Notes: generated from the sequence alone by a model not told the origin. Counted from the first letter of the stretch, positions 43,548-53,372 are shown. The stretch is DNA of 64,000 nt from Limnohabitans sp. Rim47 (GCF_001517545.1 NZ_FBYA01000001.1:652929-716928); one strand, 5' to 3'. Made by a program: numbers and translations.

Positions 43548-44489
43548 GTGGCCCTGTTGCGTTGTGCCGTAATTGGCGTTGGTTATCTGGGCAAATTTCA
43601 TGCTCAAAAGTACGCCAAGATTCCTGAGTGTGAGCTGGTGGCCGTGGTCGACAGCCGTCAGGATCAGGCCGATGCGGTCGCTGCCCCCTTGGGCTGCGCG
43701 GCGCTGACGGATTACCGGGCTTTGTTGGGCAAGGTTGATGCGGTCAGCATCGTGGTGCCAACACAAGGTCATTACGACGTGTGTGCTGAATTTTTGCGTG
43801 CAGGTGTTCATGTCTTGGTTGAAAAGCCAATGACCACGACCTTGGCGCAAGCCGATGAGTTGATCCGACTGGCCAGAGAAAACCATTGCGTTTTGGCGGT
43901 GGGGCATCTGGAGCGTTTCAACCCTGCGGCGCTGGCATTGGAGCCTTTGCTCTCAGATCCAAGGTTCATCGACAGTTCGCGTCTGGCACCCTTCAAGCCC
44001 CGCGCCACCGATGTGAGTGTCTTGCTCGATTTGATGATCCACGATGTGGATTTGATCTTGTCCTTGGTGGACAGCGAACTCGAAAGTGTGGATTGCTCGG
44101 GTGCGCGGGTGCTGACATCGGACATTGACATTGCCAACGCACGCATTCGTTTTGCCAATGGTTGTGTGGCCAATGTGACAGCCAGCCGTGTCAGCGCGAA
44201 AAGCGAGCGAAAAATGCGTGTGTTCCAAAACCAAGCCTGCCACTCGCTGGATTTTCAGGCGCGTACGCTGACCACTTACCGAGGCACGACCGATCCACAG
44301 GCCGAACCTGAGCAGTCCATTGAGCGGCACGAACAATCGTTTGGCGAGGCCGATCCTTTGTTTGCCGAGATCGTGGATTTCGTGGACAGCATTCGCCACA
44401 ATCGCCCCCCAAAAGTCAGCGGAGAAGCCGGACGCCGTGCATTGGAAGCCGTGCAGCGCATCACCGAAGCCACCCGTTTGATTTCCTGA
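43548..44489 (+). CDS. gnnA: UDP-GlcNAc 3-dehydrogenase, GnnA-type Gfo/Idh/MocA oxidoreductase
   Basis: A 313-residue NAD-dependent oxidoreductase. The Rossmann motif CAVIGVGYLGKFHA starts the protein, and the Gfo/Idh/MocA catalytic HVLVEKPMTT (Lys near residue 95) is present. In Acidithiobacillus ferrooxidans, GnnA oxidises the 3-position of UDP-GlcNAc and lies between lpxA and lpxB; the same position is seen here. The start is GTG at 43548 with an excellent AAAGGAGGG site. The nearest alternative is a WbpB-type dehydrogenase of O-antigen, but the neighbourhood argues for GnnA. Activity is inferred. Confidence 0.82.
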   Translation: MALLRCAVIGVGYLGKFHAQKYAKIPECELVAVVDSRQDQADAVAAPLGCAALTDYRALLGKVDAVSIVVPTQGHYDVCAEFLRAGVHVLVEKPMTTTLAQADELIRLARENHCVLAVGHLERFNPAALALEPLLSDPRFIDSSRLAPFKPRATDVSVLLDLMIHDVDLILSLVDSELESVDCSGARVLTSDIDIANARIRFANGCVANVTASRVSAKSERKMRVFQNQACHSLDFQARTLTTYRGTTDPQAEPEQSIERHEQSFGEADPLFAEIVDFVDSIRHNRPPKVSGEAGRRALEAVQRITEATRLIS

Positions 44490-44514
44490 TCTTTGAATAT
44501 TTGAAAGGTACGCC

Positions 44515-45615
44515 ATGCGCATCCCTATGGTCGATTTGGTCGCGCAATACCGCGATCTCCAGCCTCAGCTGGAACCTGCATTTTTGAGCGCCTTGAACGC
44601 GGCGCAGTTCATCCTTGGACCCAACGTTCAATCGTTTGAAAAAGAAGCGGCAGCTTATTTGGGGGTGGCGCACGCCATCACCTGCGCTAACGGCACGGAT
44701 GCGTTGCACCTGGCATTGCTGGCTGCGGATATTGGGCCGGGTGACGAGGTCATCACCACGCCCTTCACCTTCATTGCCACGGCTGAGGCGATTGCCTACG
44801 TGGGTGCCAAAGCGGTGTTTGTGGACATTGATCCGCGCACCTTCAACATCGACGTCGAGCAAGCTCGCCGTGCGATCACGCCGCAAACCAAAGCCTTTCT
44901 GCCCGTGCATTTGTTTGGGCAGCCCGCTGACTTGGCACCATTGATGGCCTTGGCCAAAGAACATCAACTGCAGTTGGTGGAAGATTGCGCGCAATCGTTT
45001 GGTGCCGACATTGGGGGGCGCAAAACCGGTGCGATGGGTGATGTGGCGGCCTTCAGCTTTTTCCCCAGCAAAAACTTAGGCTGCTATGGCGACGGCGGCA
45101 TGGTGACCACCCAGTCGGATGCCATGGCCGAAAAATTGCGCATGCTGCGCAACCACGGCAGCAAGGTGCGCTACTACCACGACATCATTGGCTACAACAG
45201 CCGCCTTGATGAATTGCAGGCGGTTGTTCTGCGGGCCAAGATGCCGCTGATTGACCAATACAACCAAGAGCGTCGCCGTGTCGCGCACCGCTACAACGCG
45301 GGTTTGGCCGGGTTGAATGTGCAAACGCCTTTTGAAGATGGTGTGGGTTTGCATGTGTACCACCAGTACACCTTGTTGACCGATGACCGTGCCGCCATTC
45401 AACAAGCATTGACGGAGCAAAAAATCGCCAGTGCCATTTATTACCCAGTGCCTTTGCACCAGCAAAAGGTATTTGCTTCGATTGCTGCCGGGTCCAGCTT
45501 CCCTGTGACCGAATCGGTGGCTGCGCGTTGCTTGTCTTTGCCCATTTATCCAGAGCTGAGCAACGAAGACGTGGACGAAATTTGCGGTGTCATTCGTCAG
45601 GCTTTGACGGCGTGA
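44515..45615 (+). CDS. gnnB: UDP-2-acetamido-3-keto-glucose aminotransferase, GnnB-type DegT/DnrJ/EryC1/StrS protein
   Basis: A 366-residue sugar aminotransferase. The PLP lysine is in FSFFPSKNLGCYGDGG, with ANGTDALHLAL and VEDCAQSFGA as the cofactor-binding segments. Together with GnnA it would place an amino group at C3 of UDP-GlcNAc (GlcNAc3N). The stop codon overlaps the lpxB start by one base (TGATG), so it is co-translated with lpxB. DegT proteins also serve O-antigen synthesis, but no such genes are near. Confidence 0.82.
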   Translation: MRIPMVDLVAQYRDLQPQLEPAFLSALNAAQFILGPNVQSFEKEAAAYLGVAHAITCANGTDALHLALLAADIGPGDEVITTPFTFIATAEAIAYVGAKAVFVDIDPRTFNIDVEQARRAITPQTKAFLPVHLFGQPADLAPLMALAKEHQLQLVEDCAQSFGADIGGRKTGAMGDVAAFSFFPSKNLGCYGDGGMVTTQSDAMAEKLRMLRNHGSKVRYYHDIIGYNSRLDELQAVVLRAKMPLIDQYNQERRRVAHRYNAGLAGLNVQTPFEDGVGLHVYHQYTLLTDDRAAIQQALTEQKIASAIYYPVPLHQQKVFASIAAGSSFPVTESVAARCLSLPIYPELSNEDVDEICGVIRQALTA

Positions 45616-46796
45616 TGAACGAGAAAGAAGCACGACCACTCTCTGAATCTGCACCTGCGCAAGATCTGCGTTTGTGCATGGTCGCTGCTGAGCGTTCGGG
45701 TGACATGTTGGCGGCTTTGTTGCTGCAGGGCATGCGCAAAAGCTGGCCTCAATTGCAAGCCTTTGGCATTGGTGGTCCGCAGATGGATGAAGCCGGCTTT
45801 GTCTCCCGCTGGTCTTGCGATGAGTTGTCGGTGCGTGGTTTGGTCGAAGCGCTTTGGCGGTACCGCCATATCACTGGCATTCGCCAGACCTTGATTCAGG
45901 ATGTATTGGCTTCGCCACCTGACTTGTACATCGGTGTGGATGCCTCTGACTTCAATTTGCCTGTTGAGCGTTTGCTGCGACACAAAGGTGTGCCCACAGT
46001 TCAATTGGTGTGCCCATCCATTTGGGCATGGCGACCTGAACGTGTGCAAAAAATCCGCGAGAGCGTGGACCATGTTTTGTGCATCTATCCGTTTGAGCCT
46101 GCTTTGCTGGCGCAACACGGCATACAAGGCACTTTTGTGGGGCACCCTGTTGCCGACGTGATCGACATGGCGCCTGATCGCCTGAAAGCCCGTCAAGCCT
46201 TGAGCTTGCCTGAGGATGCCACCATCGTGGCCTTGTTGCCGGGCAGTCGACCAGCTGAAATCAAAGGTTTGGCTTTGCCGTTTCTTCAGGCTGCCAAGCA
46301 CATGTTGACGCTGCGGCCCGACTTGCAGTTTGTGCTGCCGACCCACGGCCCTCTGCAAGCCATGATCGAAGCGGCCATTGTCCGTGCTGGCATGCAAGGC
46401 CGTGTGCACCTGGTCATGGGGCGTTCGCACGAAGTGCAGGCGGCCTGCGATGTGGCCTTGGTGGCCAGCGGCACTGCCACACTTGAGACCGCTTTGCACA
46501 AGCGTCCGATGGTGATCGCTTACAAAATGCAATGGTTGTCCTGGCAGATCGCCAACCGCAAGCGCTTGCTGCCCTGGGTCGGTTTGCCCAATATTTTGTG
46601 CAATGAAAGCTTGGTACCTGAATTTTTGCAAGAGCAGGTGCAGCCCAAAGCATTGGCCAAGGCTGTTTTGCAATGGCTCGACGATCCGGCGGCTGTGGCC
46701 CAAATTCAACAGCGCTTCACCGAGCTTCACCACCAACTGCGTCAGGACATGCCGACGCTGGCCAACCATGCGATCCAAAAAGTCCTTGCCTCTTGA
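45615..46796 (+). CDS. lpxB: Lipid-A-disaccharide synthase
   Basis: A 393-residue GT-B-like glycosyltransferase that joins the two sugars of lipid A. Segments such as QLVCPSIWAWRPERV, IYPFEP, GTFVGHPVAD, LLPGSRPAEIKGL and ALVASGTATLETAL are family hallmarks. The N-terminal motif usually read GEASGD appears as AERSGD, a small departure. The gene ends 29 bases after the rnhB start. With GnnAB the donor and acceptor would bear N-linked chains. Confidence 0.95.
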   Translation: MNEKEARPLSESAPAQDLRLCMVAAERSGDMLAALLLQGMRKSWPQLQAFGIGGPQMDEAGFVSRWSCDELSVRGLVEALWRYRHITGIRQTLIQDVLASPPDLYIGVDASDFNLPVERLLRHKGVPTVQLVCPSIWAWRPERVQKIRESVDHVLCIYPFEPALLAQHGIQGTFVGHPVADVIDMAPDRLKARQALSLPEDATIVALLPGSRPAEIKGLALPFLQAAKHMLTLRPDLQFVLPTHGPLQAMIEAAIVRAGMQGRVHLVMGRSHEVQAACDVALVASGTATLETALHKRPMVIAYKMQWLSWQIANRKRLLPWVGLPNILCNESLVPEFLQEQVQPKALAKAVLQWLDDPAAVAQIQQRFTELHHQLRQDMPTLANHAIQKVLAS

Positions 46797-47385
46797 GCAA
46801 AAAACATTGAATTGGGACACCGCAGGTCTGATGGCTGGCGTGGATGAGGCTGGGCGCGGCCCGCTGGCGGGGCCTGTGGTGGCCGCTGCAGTGATTCTGG
46901 ACGATTTGCAGCCGATCGCTGGTTTGAACGATTCCAAAAAACTGTCGGCAAAGCGTCGTGAGCGTTTGTTTGACGAGATACGTGCGCGGGCTTTGTGCTT
47001 TTCGATTGCCGAAGCGACGGTGCAGGAAATTGACCAATTCAATATTCTGCAAGCCACGATGCTGGCCATGAAGCGTGCGGTCGAAGGCTTGCGCTTAAAG
47101 CCCCAAATGGTCCTTGTCGATGGCAACCGATTGCCGACGTTGGACATCTTGGCGGAAGCTATTGTGCAGGGCGATGCACTCGTACCGGCCATTTCTGCCG
47201 CATCCATTTTGGCCAAAGTTCACCGTGATCGTTTGTGTGAAGAGATGCATGGACGTTACCCGGTCTACGGCTTTGATCAACACAAGGGTTATGGGACTGC
47301 TCAGCACTTGGCCGCCTTGCAAACGCATGGACCGGCAGACTGCCACAGAATGACTTTTGCCCCGGTGGCCAGGAGCGTCCGATGA
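46768..47385 (+). CDS. rnhB: Ribonuclease HII
   Basis: A 205-residue RNase HII. MAGVDEAGRGPLAGPV gives the catalytic Asp-Glu pair and VLVDGNRLP the third acidic residue; SILAKVHRD and YGFDQHKGYGT follow. I chose the ATG at 46768 (MRSKKSLP), which overlaps lpxB by 29 bases, the typical coupling of lpxB-rnhB; downstream starts would shorten the N-terminus. It ends in an ATGA overlap with the methyltransferase gene. Confidence 0.93.
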   Translation: MRSKKSLPLEQKTLNWDTAGLMAGVDEAGRGPLAGPVVAAAVILDDLQPIAGLNDSKKLSAKRRERLFDEIRARALCFSIAEATVQEIDQFNILQATMLAMKRAVEGLRLKPQMVLVDGNRLPTLDILAEAIVQGDALVPAISAASILAKVHRDRLCEEMHGRYPVYGFDQHKGYGTAQHLAALQTHGPADCHRMTFAPVARSVR

Positions 47386-48155
47386 ATTTGATCACCTCTC
47401 GCGACAACCCGCAGGTCAAAGCTTGGCGGCGCTTGGCCCAAGACACCACGGCTTACCGCAAGGCGGGGCAGTTTTGGCTGGAGGGTGATCATCTCTGCCG
47501 TGCCGCCATCGACCGGGGTGTCAAACCTTTGCAAATTGTGTTGAGTGCCACTTGCTTTGAAAAGCAAGGCCCGCAGTGGGCCCGCTTGACCGACGCCTTG
47601 TTTGTCCTGCCTGATGCTTTGTTTGCCAGCCTGAGTGGTCTTGAGTCACCTGCCCAAATGGGGTTTGTTGTAGCTTGGTCAGCGCAGGGGCAAATTTCGT
47701 CCGAAGCCTCTACCGTGGTTTTGGATCGTTTACAGGACGCAGGCAATGTGGGGGCGATTTTGCGCTGCGCCTCGGCGTTTGGTTATCGCCAGGTGCTGGC
47801 CATCAAAGGGACTGCGGCTCTGTGGTCACCCAAAGTGCTCAGGGCTGGCATGGGCGCGCATTTTGGTTTGCATCTGATCGAGTCGGTTAGCGATGCGGAT
47901 GTGGCCGCTTTGGATGTGCCTGTTTTGACCACCAGCTCCCATGAAGGGCCTTTTTTGCACGAACTGTTGCAACGCAAGGAGTTGACACCAAAGTGTGCGT
48001 GGGTTTTTGGACATGAAGGGCAGGGCGTCAGCGACAGCTTGATGGCTTTGGCGCGACAAAAAGTCAGAATTGCACAGCCCGGAGGGGAAGAGTCGTTGAA
48101 TGTGGCGACTGCCGCAGCCATTTGCCTGCACGCCAGCGCAACGGCTGCGATTTGA
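47382..48155 (+). CDS. TrmH/SpoU-family RNA 2'-O-methyltransferase
   Basis: A 257-residue knotted SAM-dependent methyltransferase. An N-terminal L30e-like RNA-binding part precedes the SpoU motifs LDRLQDAGNVGAILRCASAFG, FGHEGQGVSDSL and IAQPGGEESLNVATAAAICL. RlmB and TsnR-like relatives modify 23S rRNA; the exact site is not clear. It is coupled to rnhB. Confidence 0.9.
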   Translation: MNLITSRDNPQVKAWRRLAQDTTAYRKAGQFWLEGDHLCRAAIDRGVKPLQIVLSATCFEKQGPQWARLTDALFVLPDALFASLSGLESPAQMGFVVAWSAQGQISSEASTVVLDRLQDAGNVGAILRCASAFGYRQVLAIKGTAALWSPKVLRAGMGAHFGLHLIESVSDADVAALDVPVLTTSSHEGPFLHELLQRKELTPKCAWVFGHEGQGVSDSLMALARQKVRIAQPGGEESLNVATAAAICLHASATAAI

Positions 48156-48222
48156 GCCGCCGAAGGGCCTGTGTCCGGCAGTTTTGTCGTTGCTTTGTCA
48201 GGGTTTTCGAGTGGTCGTCAGC

Positions 48223-48228
48223 TATAAT
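48223..48228 (+). promoter_or_regulatory. Candidate -10 box of carAB
   Basis: TATAAT at 48223-48228, about 128 bases before the carA start. TTGTCA (48195-48200) is the nearest -35 but is 22 bases away, too far. The rest of the 200-base gap holds no gene I can recognise. Confidence 0.45.
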
Positions 48229-48355
48229 GAGAGGCTTTCCCGCATCAACCTGTACGCCACAGTCCATCTTAGGCCCAATCCTCGAACAAGCAGCCAAAAA
48301 GAGATCGCATCTCTGGTGAGTGCTGAGGCGTACCCGAACTATTCCGGAGAACCCA

Positions 48356-49519
48356 GTGCTTTTGTCTCTTCAGGGAACCTTCCCGCCCGCCATCTTGGCG
48401 CTCGCAGACGGCACGGTCTTTATCGGCAACTCGATTGGAGCTACTGGCTCCACAGTCGGCGAAGTGGTGTTCAACACCTCGCTCACCGGCTACCAGGAAA
48501 TCCTCACCGACCCCAGCTACTGCCAGCAGATCGTCACTTTGACGTACCCGCACATCGGCAACTACGGCGTCAGCGTGGAAGACATCGAAGCTGACAAAGT
48601 CCATGCTGCAGGTCTGATCATCAAAGATCTGCCATTGATCGCAAGCAACTTCCGTTTAAGCCAGACCCTTTCGTCCTATCTTGTGGACGCAGGCACGGTG
48701 GCCATTGCGAACATCGATACCCGCCAGTTGACTCGAATTTTGCGCACCAAGGGTGCCCAAAACGGTGCGATTGTGGGTTTGGCCAAAGGCCAGCAAGTGA
48801 CGCAAAGCCTGATCGACGATGCCATTGCCTCCGCCAAAGCGGCGCCCAACATGGCTGGTCTCGATTTGGCACAAGAAGTGACGGCTACCCAGTCTTACGA
48901 CTGGACGCAAACCGAGTGGAAGCTCGGCGAGGGCTACGGCACTCAGGCATCGCCCAGGTTTCATGTGGTTGCCTATGACTTTGGCGTCAAGAAAAACATC
49001 TTGCGCATGTTGGCTGCACGCGGTTGCAAAGTGACCGTGGTACCTGCCAAAACGTCTGCAGCTGAAGTGCTCAAACACAAACCCGATGGCATCTTCTTGT
49101 CCAACGGCCCTGGCGACCCACTGCCTTGTGACTACGCGATTGCGGCGGCTGCTGAGTTGATCGAAACCGGCATTCCGACTTTCGGTATTTGCCTGGGTCA
49201 CCAAATCATGGCCTTGGCCAGCGGTGCCAAAACCTTCAAGATGAAGTTTGGTCACCACGGCGCTAATCACCCCGTGAAAGACCTCGACACAGGGCGTGTC
49301 TCTATCACCAGCCAAAACCACGGTTTTGCTGTCGACGAAAAGTCTTTGCCTGCCCACTTGCGTGCCACCCACGTGTCTCTGTTTGACGGCACCCTGCAGG
49401 GTCTTGCCCGCACCGACAAGCCGGCTTTTTGCTTCCAAGGGCACCCCGAAGCGTCGCCCGGCCCGCACGACATTGCTTACCTTTTTGACCGCTTCATCAA
49501 CCTGATGGAGGCGAAATAA
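48356..49519 (+). CDS. carA: Carbamoyl-phosphate synthase small subunit
   Basis: A 387-residue glutaminase subunit feeding ammonia to CarB for arginine and pyrimidine synthesis. The class I amidotransferase triad is present: Cys in FGICLGHQIMALA, His and Glu in QGHPEASPGPHD. The GTG at 48356 with a CCGGAGA site begins MLLSLQGTFPPA; an earlier frame start lacks homology. CarB begins one base after its stop. Confidence 0.96.
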   Translation: MLLSLQGTFPPAILALADGTVFIGNSIGATGSTVGEVVFNTSLTGYQEILTDPSYCQQIVTLTYPHIGNYGVSVEDIEADKVHAAGLIIKDLPLIASNFRLSQTLSSYLVDAGTVAIANIDTRQLTRILRTKGAQNGAIVGLAKGQQVTQSLIDDAIASAKAAPNMAGLDLAQEVTATQSYDWTQTEWKLGEGYGTQASPRFHVVAYDFGVKKNILRMLAARGCKVTVVPAKTSAAEVLKHKPDGIFLSNGPGDPLPCDYAIAAAAELIETGIPTFGICLGHQIMALASGAKTFKMKFGHHGANHPVKDLDTGRVSITSQNHGFAVDEKSLPAHLRATHVSLFDGTLQGLARTDKPAFCFQGHPEASPGPHDIAYLFDRFINLMEAK

Positions 49520-49520
49520 C

Positions 49521-52500
49521 ATGCCAAAGCGCACCGACCTCAAAAGCATCCTCATCATTGGCGCCGGCCCGATCATCATTGGTCAGGCTTGCGAGTTCGA
49601 CTACTCCGGCGTGCAAGCTTGCAAAGCCTTGCGCGAAGAGGGTTACAAGGTCATCCTGATCAACAGCAACCCTGCGACGATCATGACCGACCCGGCCACG
49701 GCCGATGTGACCTACATCGAGCCCATCACTTGGCAGACGGTCGAGAAGATCATTGCCAAAGAGCGTCCTGATGCCATCTTGCCCACCATGGGCGGCCAGA
49801 CTGCGCTCAACTGCGCTTTGGACCTGTGGCACAACGGCGTGCTTGAAAAGTACAAGGTCGAGCTGATTGGCGCCACGCCAGAGGCCATCGACAAAGCCGA
49901 AGACCGCCTGAAGTTCAAAGACGCCATGACCAAAATTGGTTTGGGCTCAGCGCGCTCTGGCATTGCCCACAGCATGGAAGAGGCTTGGGATGTGCAAAAG
50001 ACTTTGGGCTTCCCTACGGTCATTCGCCCCAGCTTCACTTTGGGCGGCACAGGCGGTGGCATCGCCTACAACCCCGAAGAATTCGAGGTCATCTGTAAAC
50101 GCGGACTAGAGGCTTCGCCTACGACCGAGTTGCTGATTGAAGAATCCTTGCTCGGCTGGAAAGAGTACGAGATGGAAGTGGTGCGCGACAAGGCGGACAA
50201 CTGCATCATCATCTGCTCGATCGAAAACCTCGATCCCATGGGCGTGCACACAGGTGATTCCATCACGGTGGCCCCAGCGCAAACCTTGACCGACAAGGAA
50301 TACCAGATTTTGCGCAACGCCTCTTTGGCTGTGCTGCGCGAGATCGGTGTAGACACGGGCGGCTCGAACGTGCAGTTTTCCATCAATCCGGTGGATGGCC
50401 GCATGGTCGTCATCGAGATGAACCCTCGTGTCTCGCGTTCATCGGCGTTGGCTTCGAAGGCCACCGGTTTCCCGATTGCCAAAGTGGCTGCCAAGTTGGC
50501 CGTGGGTTACACCTTGGACGAATTGCGCAACGAAATCACGGGCGGTGCCACGCCTGCATCGTTTGAGCCATCCATCGATTACGTGGTCACCAAAATCCCA
50601 CGTTTTGCGTTCGAGAAATTCCCGACAGCTGACAGCCGTTTGACCACCCAAATGAAGTCGGTGGGCGAGGTGATGGCCATGGGCCGCACTTTCCAAGAAT
50701 CTTTCCAGAAAGCGCTGCGCGGTCTGGAAGTGGGCGTGGACGGTATGAACGAAAAAACCCAGGACCGTGAAGTCCTGGAAAAAGAACTGGGCGAGCCCGG
50801 TCCTGAGCGCATCTGGTATGTGGGCGACGCGTTTGCTATGGGTTTGAGTGTGGACGAGGTGTTTGCCTTGACCAAGATCGACCCTTGGTTCTTGGTGCAG
50901 ATCGAAGAGATCGTGAAGATTGAACTCGAGCTGGAAACCATCACCCTGGAAGCAATCACGGCCGAAGAACTGCGTGCGCTCAAGAAGAAGGGTTTTTCCG
51001 ACCGCCGCTTGGCCAAGTTGCTGAAAACCACTGAGCATGTGGTGCGTGAGCGCCGTCATGCCCTGAACATTCGCCCTGTCTACAAACGAGTGGACACCTG
51101 TGCGGCCGAGTTCTCGACTGACACCGCCTACATGTACTCTTGTTATGAAGGCAATGGCGACGGTGAATGCGAAGCCGAGCCCACAGCCAACAAGAAAATC
51201 ATGGTGCTTGGCGGCGGCCCGAACCGCATCGGCCAGGGTATCGAATTTGACTATTGCTGCGTGCATGCAGCTCTCGCCATGCGAGAGGACGGCTATGAAA
51301 CGATCATGGTCAATTGCAACCCCGAGACCGTTTCGACCGATTACGACACTTCAGACCGCTTGTACTTTGAGCCTGTCACCTTGGAAGATGTGCTTGAGAT
51401 TGTGGACAAGGAAAAGCCCACAGGCGTGATCGTGCAGTACGGTGGCCAAACGCCTTTGAAATTGGCGCTCGACTTGGAAGCTGCTGGCGTGCCCATCATC
51501 GGCACCAGCCCGGACATGATCGACGCGGCCGAAGACCGCGAGCGCTTCCAGCAGTTGCTGCAAGCGCTGGGTCTGCGTCAGCCGCCCAACGCCACAGCCC
51601 GCACCGAGCCAGAAGCGCTGGAAAAAGCGGCTGCTTTGGGCTACCCCTTGGTGGTGCGCCCCAGCTACGTGCTGGGTGGCCGTGCCATGGAAATCGTGCA
51701 CGAGCAACGTGACCTCGAGCGCTACATGCGCGAAGCGGTCAAGGTCTCGCACGACTCCCCTGTGTTGCTGGACCGTTTCTTGAACGATGCGATTGAGTGC
51801 GATGTGGATTGCATCCGCGACTCCGAAGGCAAGACCTTTATCGGTGGCGTGATGGAACACATTGAGCAAGCGGGCGTGCACAGCGGTGACTCGGCTTGTT
51901 CTTTGCCGCCTTACTCGCTGTCAGAGGAAACAGTCAACGAACTGAAGCGCCAGTCAGCAGCCATGGCGGGTGCCTTGCATGTGGTCGGATTGATGAACGT
52001 TCAGTTCGCGATTCAAAACATCGATGGACAAGACGTCATTTATGTACTCGAGGTGAACCCCCGCGCTTCACGCACCGTGCCTTACGTCTCCAAAGCCACG
52101 GGCATCCAGTTGGCCAAAGTGGCAGCGCGTTGCATGGCGGGTCAAAGCTTGGCTTCGCAAGGCATCACCAAAGAAGTCACTCCACCTTATTTCAGTGTGA
52201 AAGAAGCCGTCTTTCCATTTGTGAAGTTCCCGGGCGTAGACACCATCCTCGGTCCCGAGATGAAGTCCACCGGCGAAGTCATGGGTGTTGGCAAGACCTT
52301 CGGTGAAGCTTTTGTGAAAAGCCAATTGGGTGCAGGCACCAAGCTGCCACGGCCCTCAAAAGCCGACGGCTCGCCCTCGGGCAAGGTCTTCATCTCGGTG
52401 AAAAACAACGACAAGCCTCGTGCCATTGAAGTGGCGCGTCAACTGGTGGCGCAAGGTTTTGTGCTGATTGCCACCAAGGGCACGGCCAGTGCCATCAACG

Positions 52501-52781
52501 CTGCGGGCGTGGCTTGTGCCACGGTGAACAAGGTGACCGAAGGTCGCCCTCACATTGTGGACATGATCAAGAACAACGAAGTGGTGTTGGTCATCAACAC
52601 GGTCGAAGAGCGTCGCAATGCGATTGCTGATTCGCGCCACATCCGCACTTCGGCCTTGCTCAACCGTGTCACGACCTTTACCACCATTGCCGGTGCTGAA
52701 GCAGCGGTCGAAGGCATGAAGTACATGGACCAATTGGATGTGATTTCGGTTCAGGAAATGCACGCGCAATTGGCGGCCTGA
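49521..52781 (+). CDS. carB: Carbamoyl-phosphate synthase large subunit
   Basis: A 1086-residue enzyme with two ATP-grasp synthetase halves (about residues 1-400 and 560-940), an oligomerisation domain between, and a C-terminal MGS-like allosteric domain (about 950-1086). ILIIGAGPIIIGQACEFDYSG and its twin VLGGGPNRIGQGIEFDYC show the duplication. Length and domains are complete. Confidence 0.98.
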   Translation: MPKRTDLKSILIIGAGPIIIGQACEFDYSGVQACKALREEGYKVILINSNPATIMTDPATADVTYIEPITWQTVEKIIAKERPDAILPTMGGQTALNCALDLWHNGVLEKYKVELIGATPEAIDKAEDRLKFKDAMTKIGLGSARSGIAHSMEEAWDVQKTLGFPTVIRPSFTLGGTGGGIAYNPEEFEVICKRGLEASPTTELLIEESLLGWKEYEMEVVRDKADNCIIICSIENLDPMGVHTGDSITVAPAQTLTDKEYQILRNASLAVLREIGVDTGGSNVQFSINPVDGRMVVIEMNPRVSRSSALASKATGFPIAKVAAKLAVGYTLDELRNEITGGATPASFEPSIDYVVTKIPRFAFEKFPTADSRLTTQMKSVGEVMAMGRTFQESFQKALRGLEVGVDGMNEKTQDREVLEKELGEPGPERIWYVGDAFAMGLSVDEVFALTKIDPWFLVQIEEIVKIELELETITLEAITAEELRALKKKGFSDRRLAKLLKTTEHVVRERRHALNIRPVYKRVDTCAAEFSTDTAYMYSCYEGNGDGECEAEPTANKKIMVLGGGPNRIGQGIEFDYCCVHAALAMREDGYETIMVNCNPETVSTDYDTSDRLYFEPVTLEDVLEIVDKEKPTGVIVQYGGQTPLKLALDLEAAGVPIIGTSPDMIDAAEDRERFQQLLQALGLRQPPNATARTEPEALEKAAALGYPLVVRPSYVLGGRAMEIVHEQRDLERYMREAVKVSHDSPVLLDRFLNDAIECDVDCIRDSEGKTFIGGVMEHIEQAGVHSGDSACSLPPYSLSEETVNELKRQSAAMAGALHVVGLMNVQFAIQNIDGQDVIYVLEVNPRASRTVPYVSKATGIQLAKVAARCMAGQSLASQGITKEVTPPYFSVKEAVFPFVKFPGVDTILGPEMKSTGEVMGVGKTFGEAFVKSQLGAGTKLPRPSKADGSPSGKVFISVKNNDKPRAIEVARQLVAQGFVLIATKGTASAINAAGVACATVNKVTEGRPHIVDMIKNNEVVLVINTVEERRNAIADSRHIRTSALLNRVTTFTTIAGAEAAVEGMKYMDQLDVISVQEMHAQLAA

Positions 52782-52839
52782 AATCGCTGCCCAAGCCCTG
52801 TGTCCGGCACCTTGGTGCAAGGCATAATGCAGACAATGA

Positions 52840-52872
52840 CCGCCGAGTCTCAACGCTCGGCGGTTTGCTTTT
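52840..52872 (+). terminator. Terminator between carB and greA
   Basis: CCGCCGAG (52840-52847) pairs with CTCGGCGG (52856-52863), followed by TTTGCTTTT. It ends carAB; the greA ribosome site overlaps its tail. Confidence 0.75.
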
Positions 52873-52884
52873 GGAGAACTGAAT

Positions 52885-53361
52885 ATGTCAACCATCCCGA
52901 TTACAAAACGCGGCGCGGAAAAGCTCAAAGACGAGTTGCACCGCCTTAAGACAGTCGACCGCCCAGGCGTGATTCAAGCCATTGCCGAGGCACGCGCACA
53001 GGGAGACCTGAGTGAGAACGCCGAATACGATGCAGCCAAAGACCGTCAAGGCTTCATCGAAGGCCGCATTCAGGAAATTGAAGGCAAGTTGTCTGCTGCT
53101 CAAGTCATCGATCCGACATCGGTGGATGCGGGTGGTCGAGTGGTGTTTGGCACGACCGTAGAGCTAGAAGATGAGAGCTCTGGTGAAGCCGTGACTTACC
53201 AAATTGTGGGTGAGGACGAGGCCGATTTGAAATTGGGACTGATTAACATCAGCAGCCCGATTGCCCGCGCCTTGATCGGCAAAGAAGAAGGCGATGTGGC
53301 GGAAGTGCAGGCACCAGGTGGTGTGCGTCGCTATGAAATCGTGGGTGTCTCGTACATCTGA
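52885..53361 (+). CDS. greA: Transcription elongation factor GreA
   Basis: A 158-residue factor that rescues backtracked RNA polymerase. The N-terminal coiled coil (about residues 10-75) holds the acidic tip ARAQGDLSENAEYDAAKDRQGF, and the C-terminal FKBP-like domain ends VAEVQAPGGVRRYEIVGVSYI. It starts at the ATG at 52885 with a TGGAG site. Confidence 0.96.
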   Translation: MSTIPITKRGAEKLKDELHRLKTVDRPGVIQAIAEARAQGDLSENAEYDAAKDRQGFIEGRIQEIEGKLSAAQVIDPTSVDAGGRVVFGTTVELEDESSGEAVTYQIVGEDEADLKLGLINISSPIARALIGKEEGDVAEVQAPGGVRRYEIVGVSYI

Positions 53362-53372
53362 ACCATCCAAAA

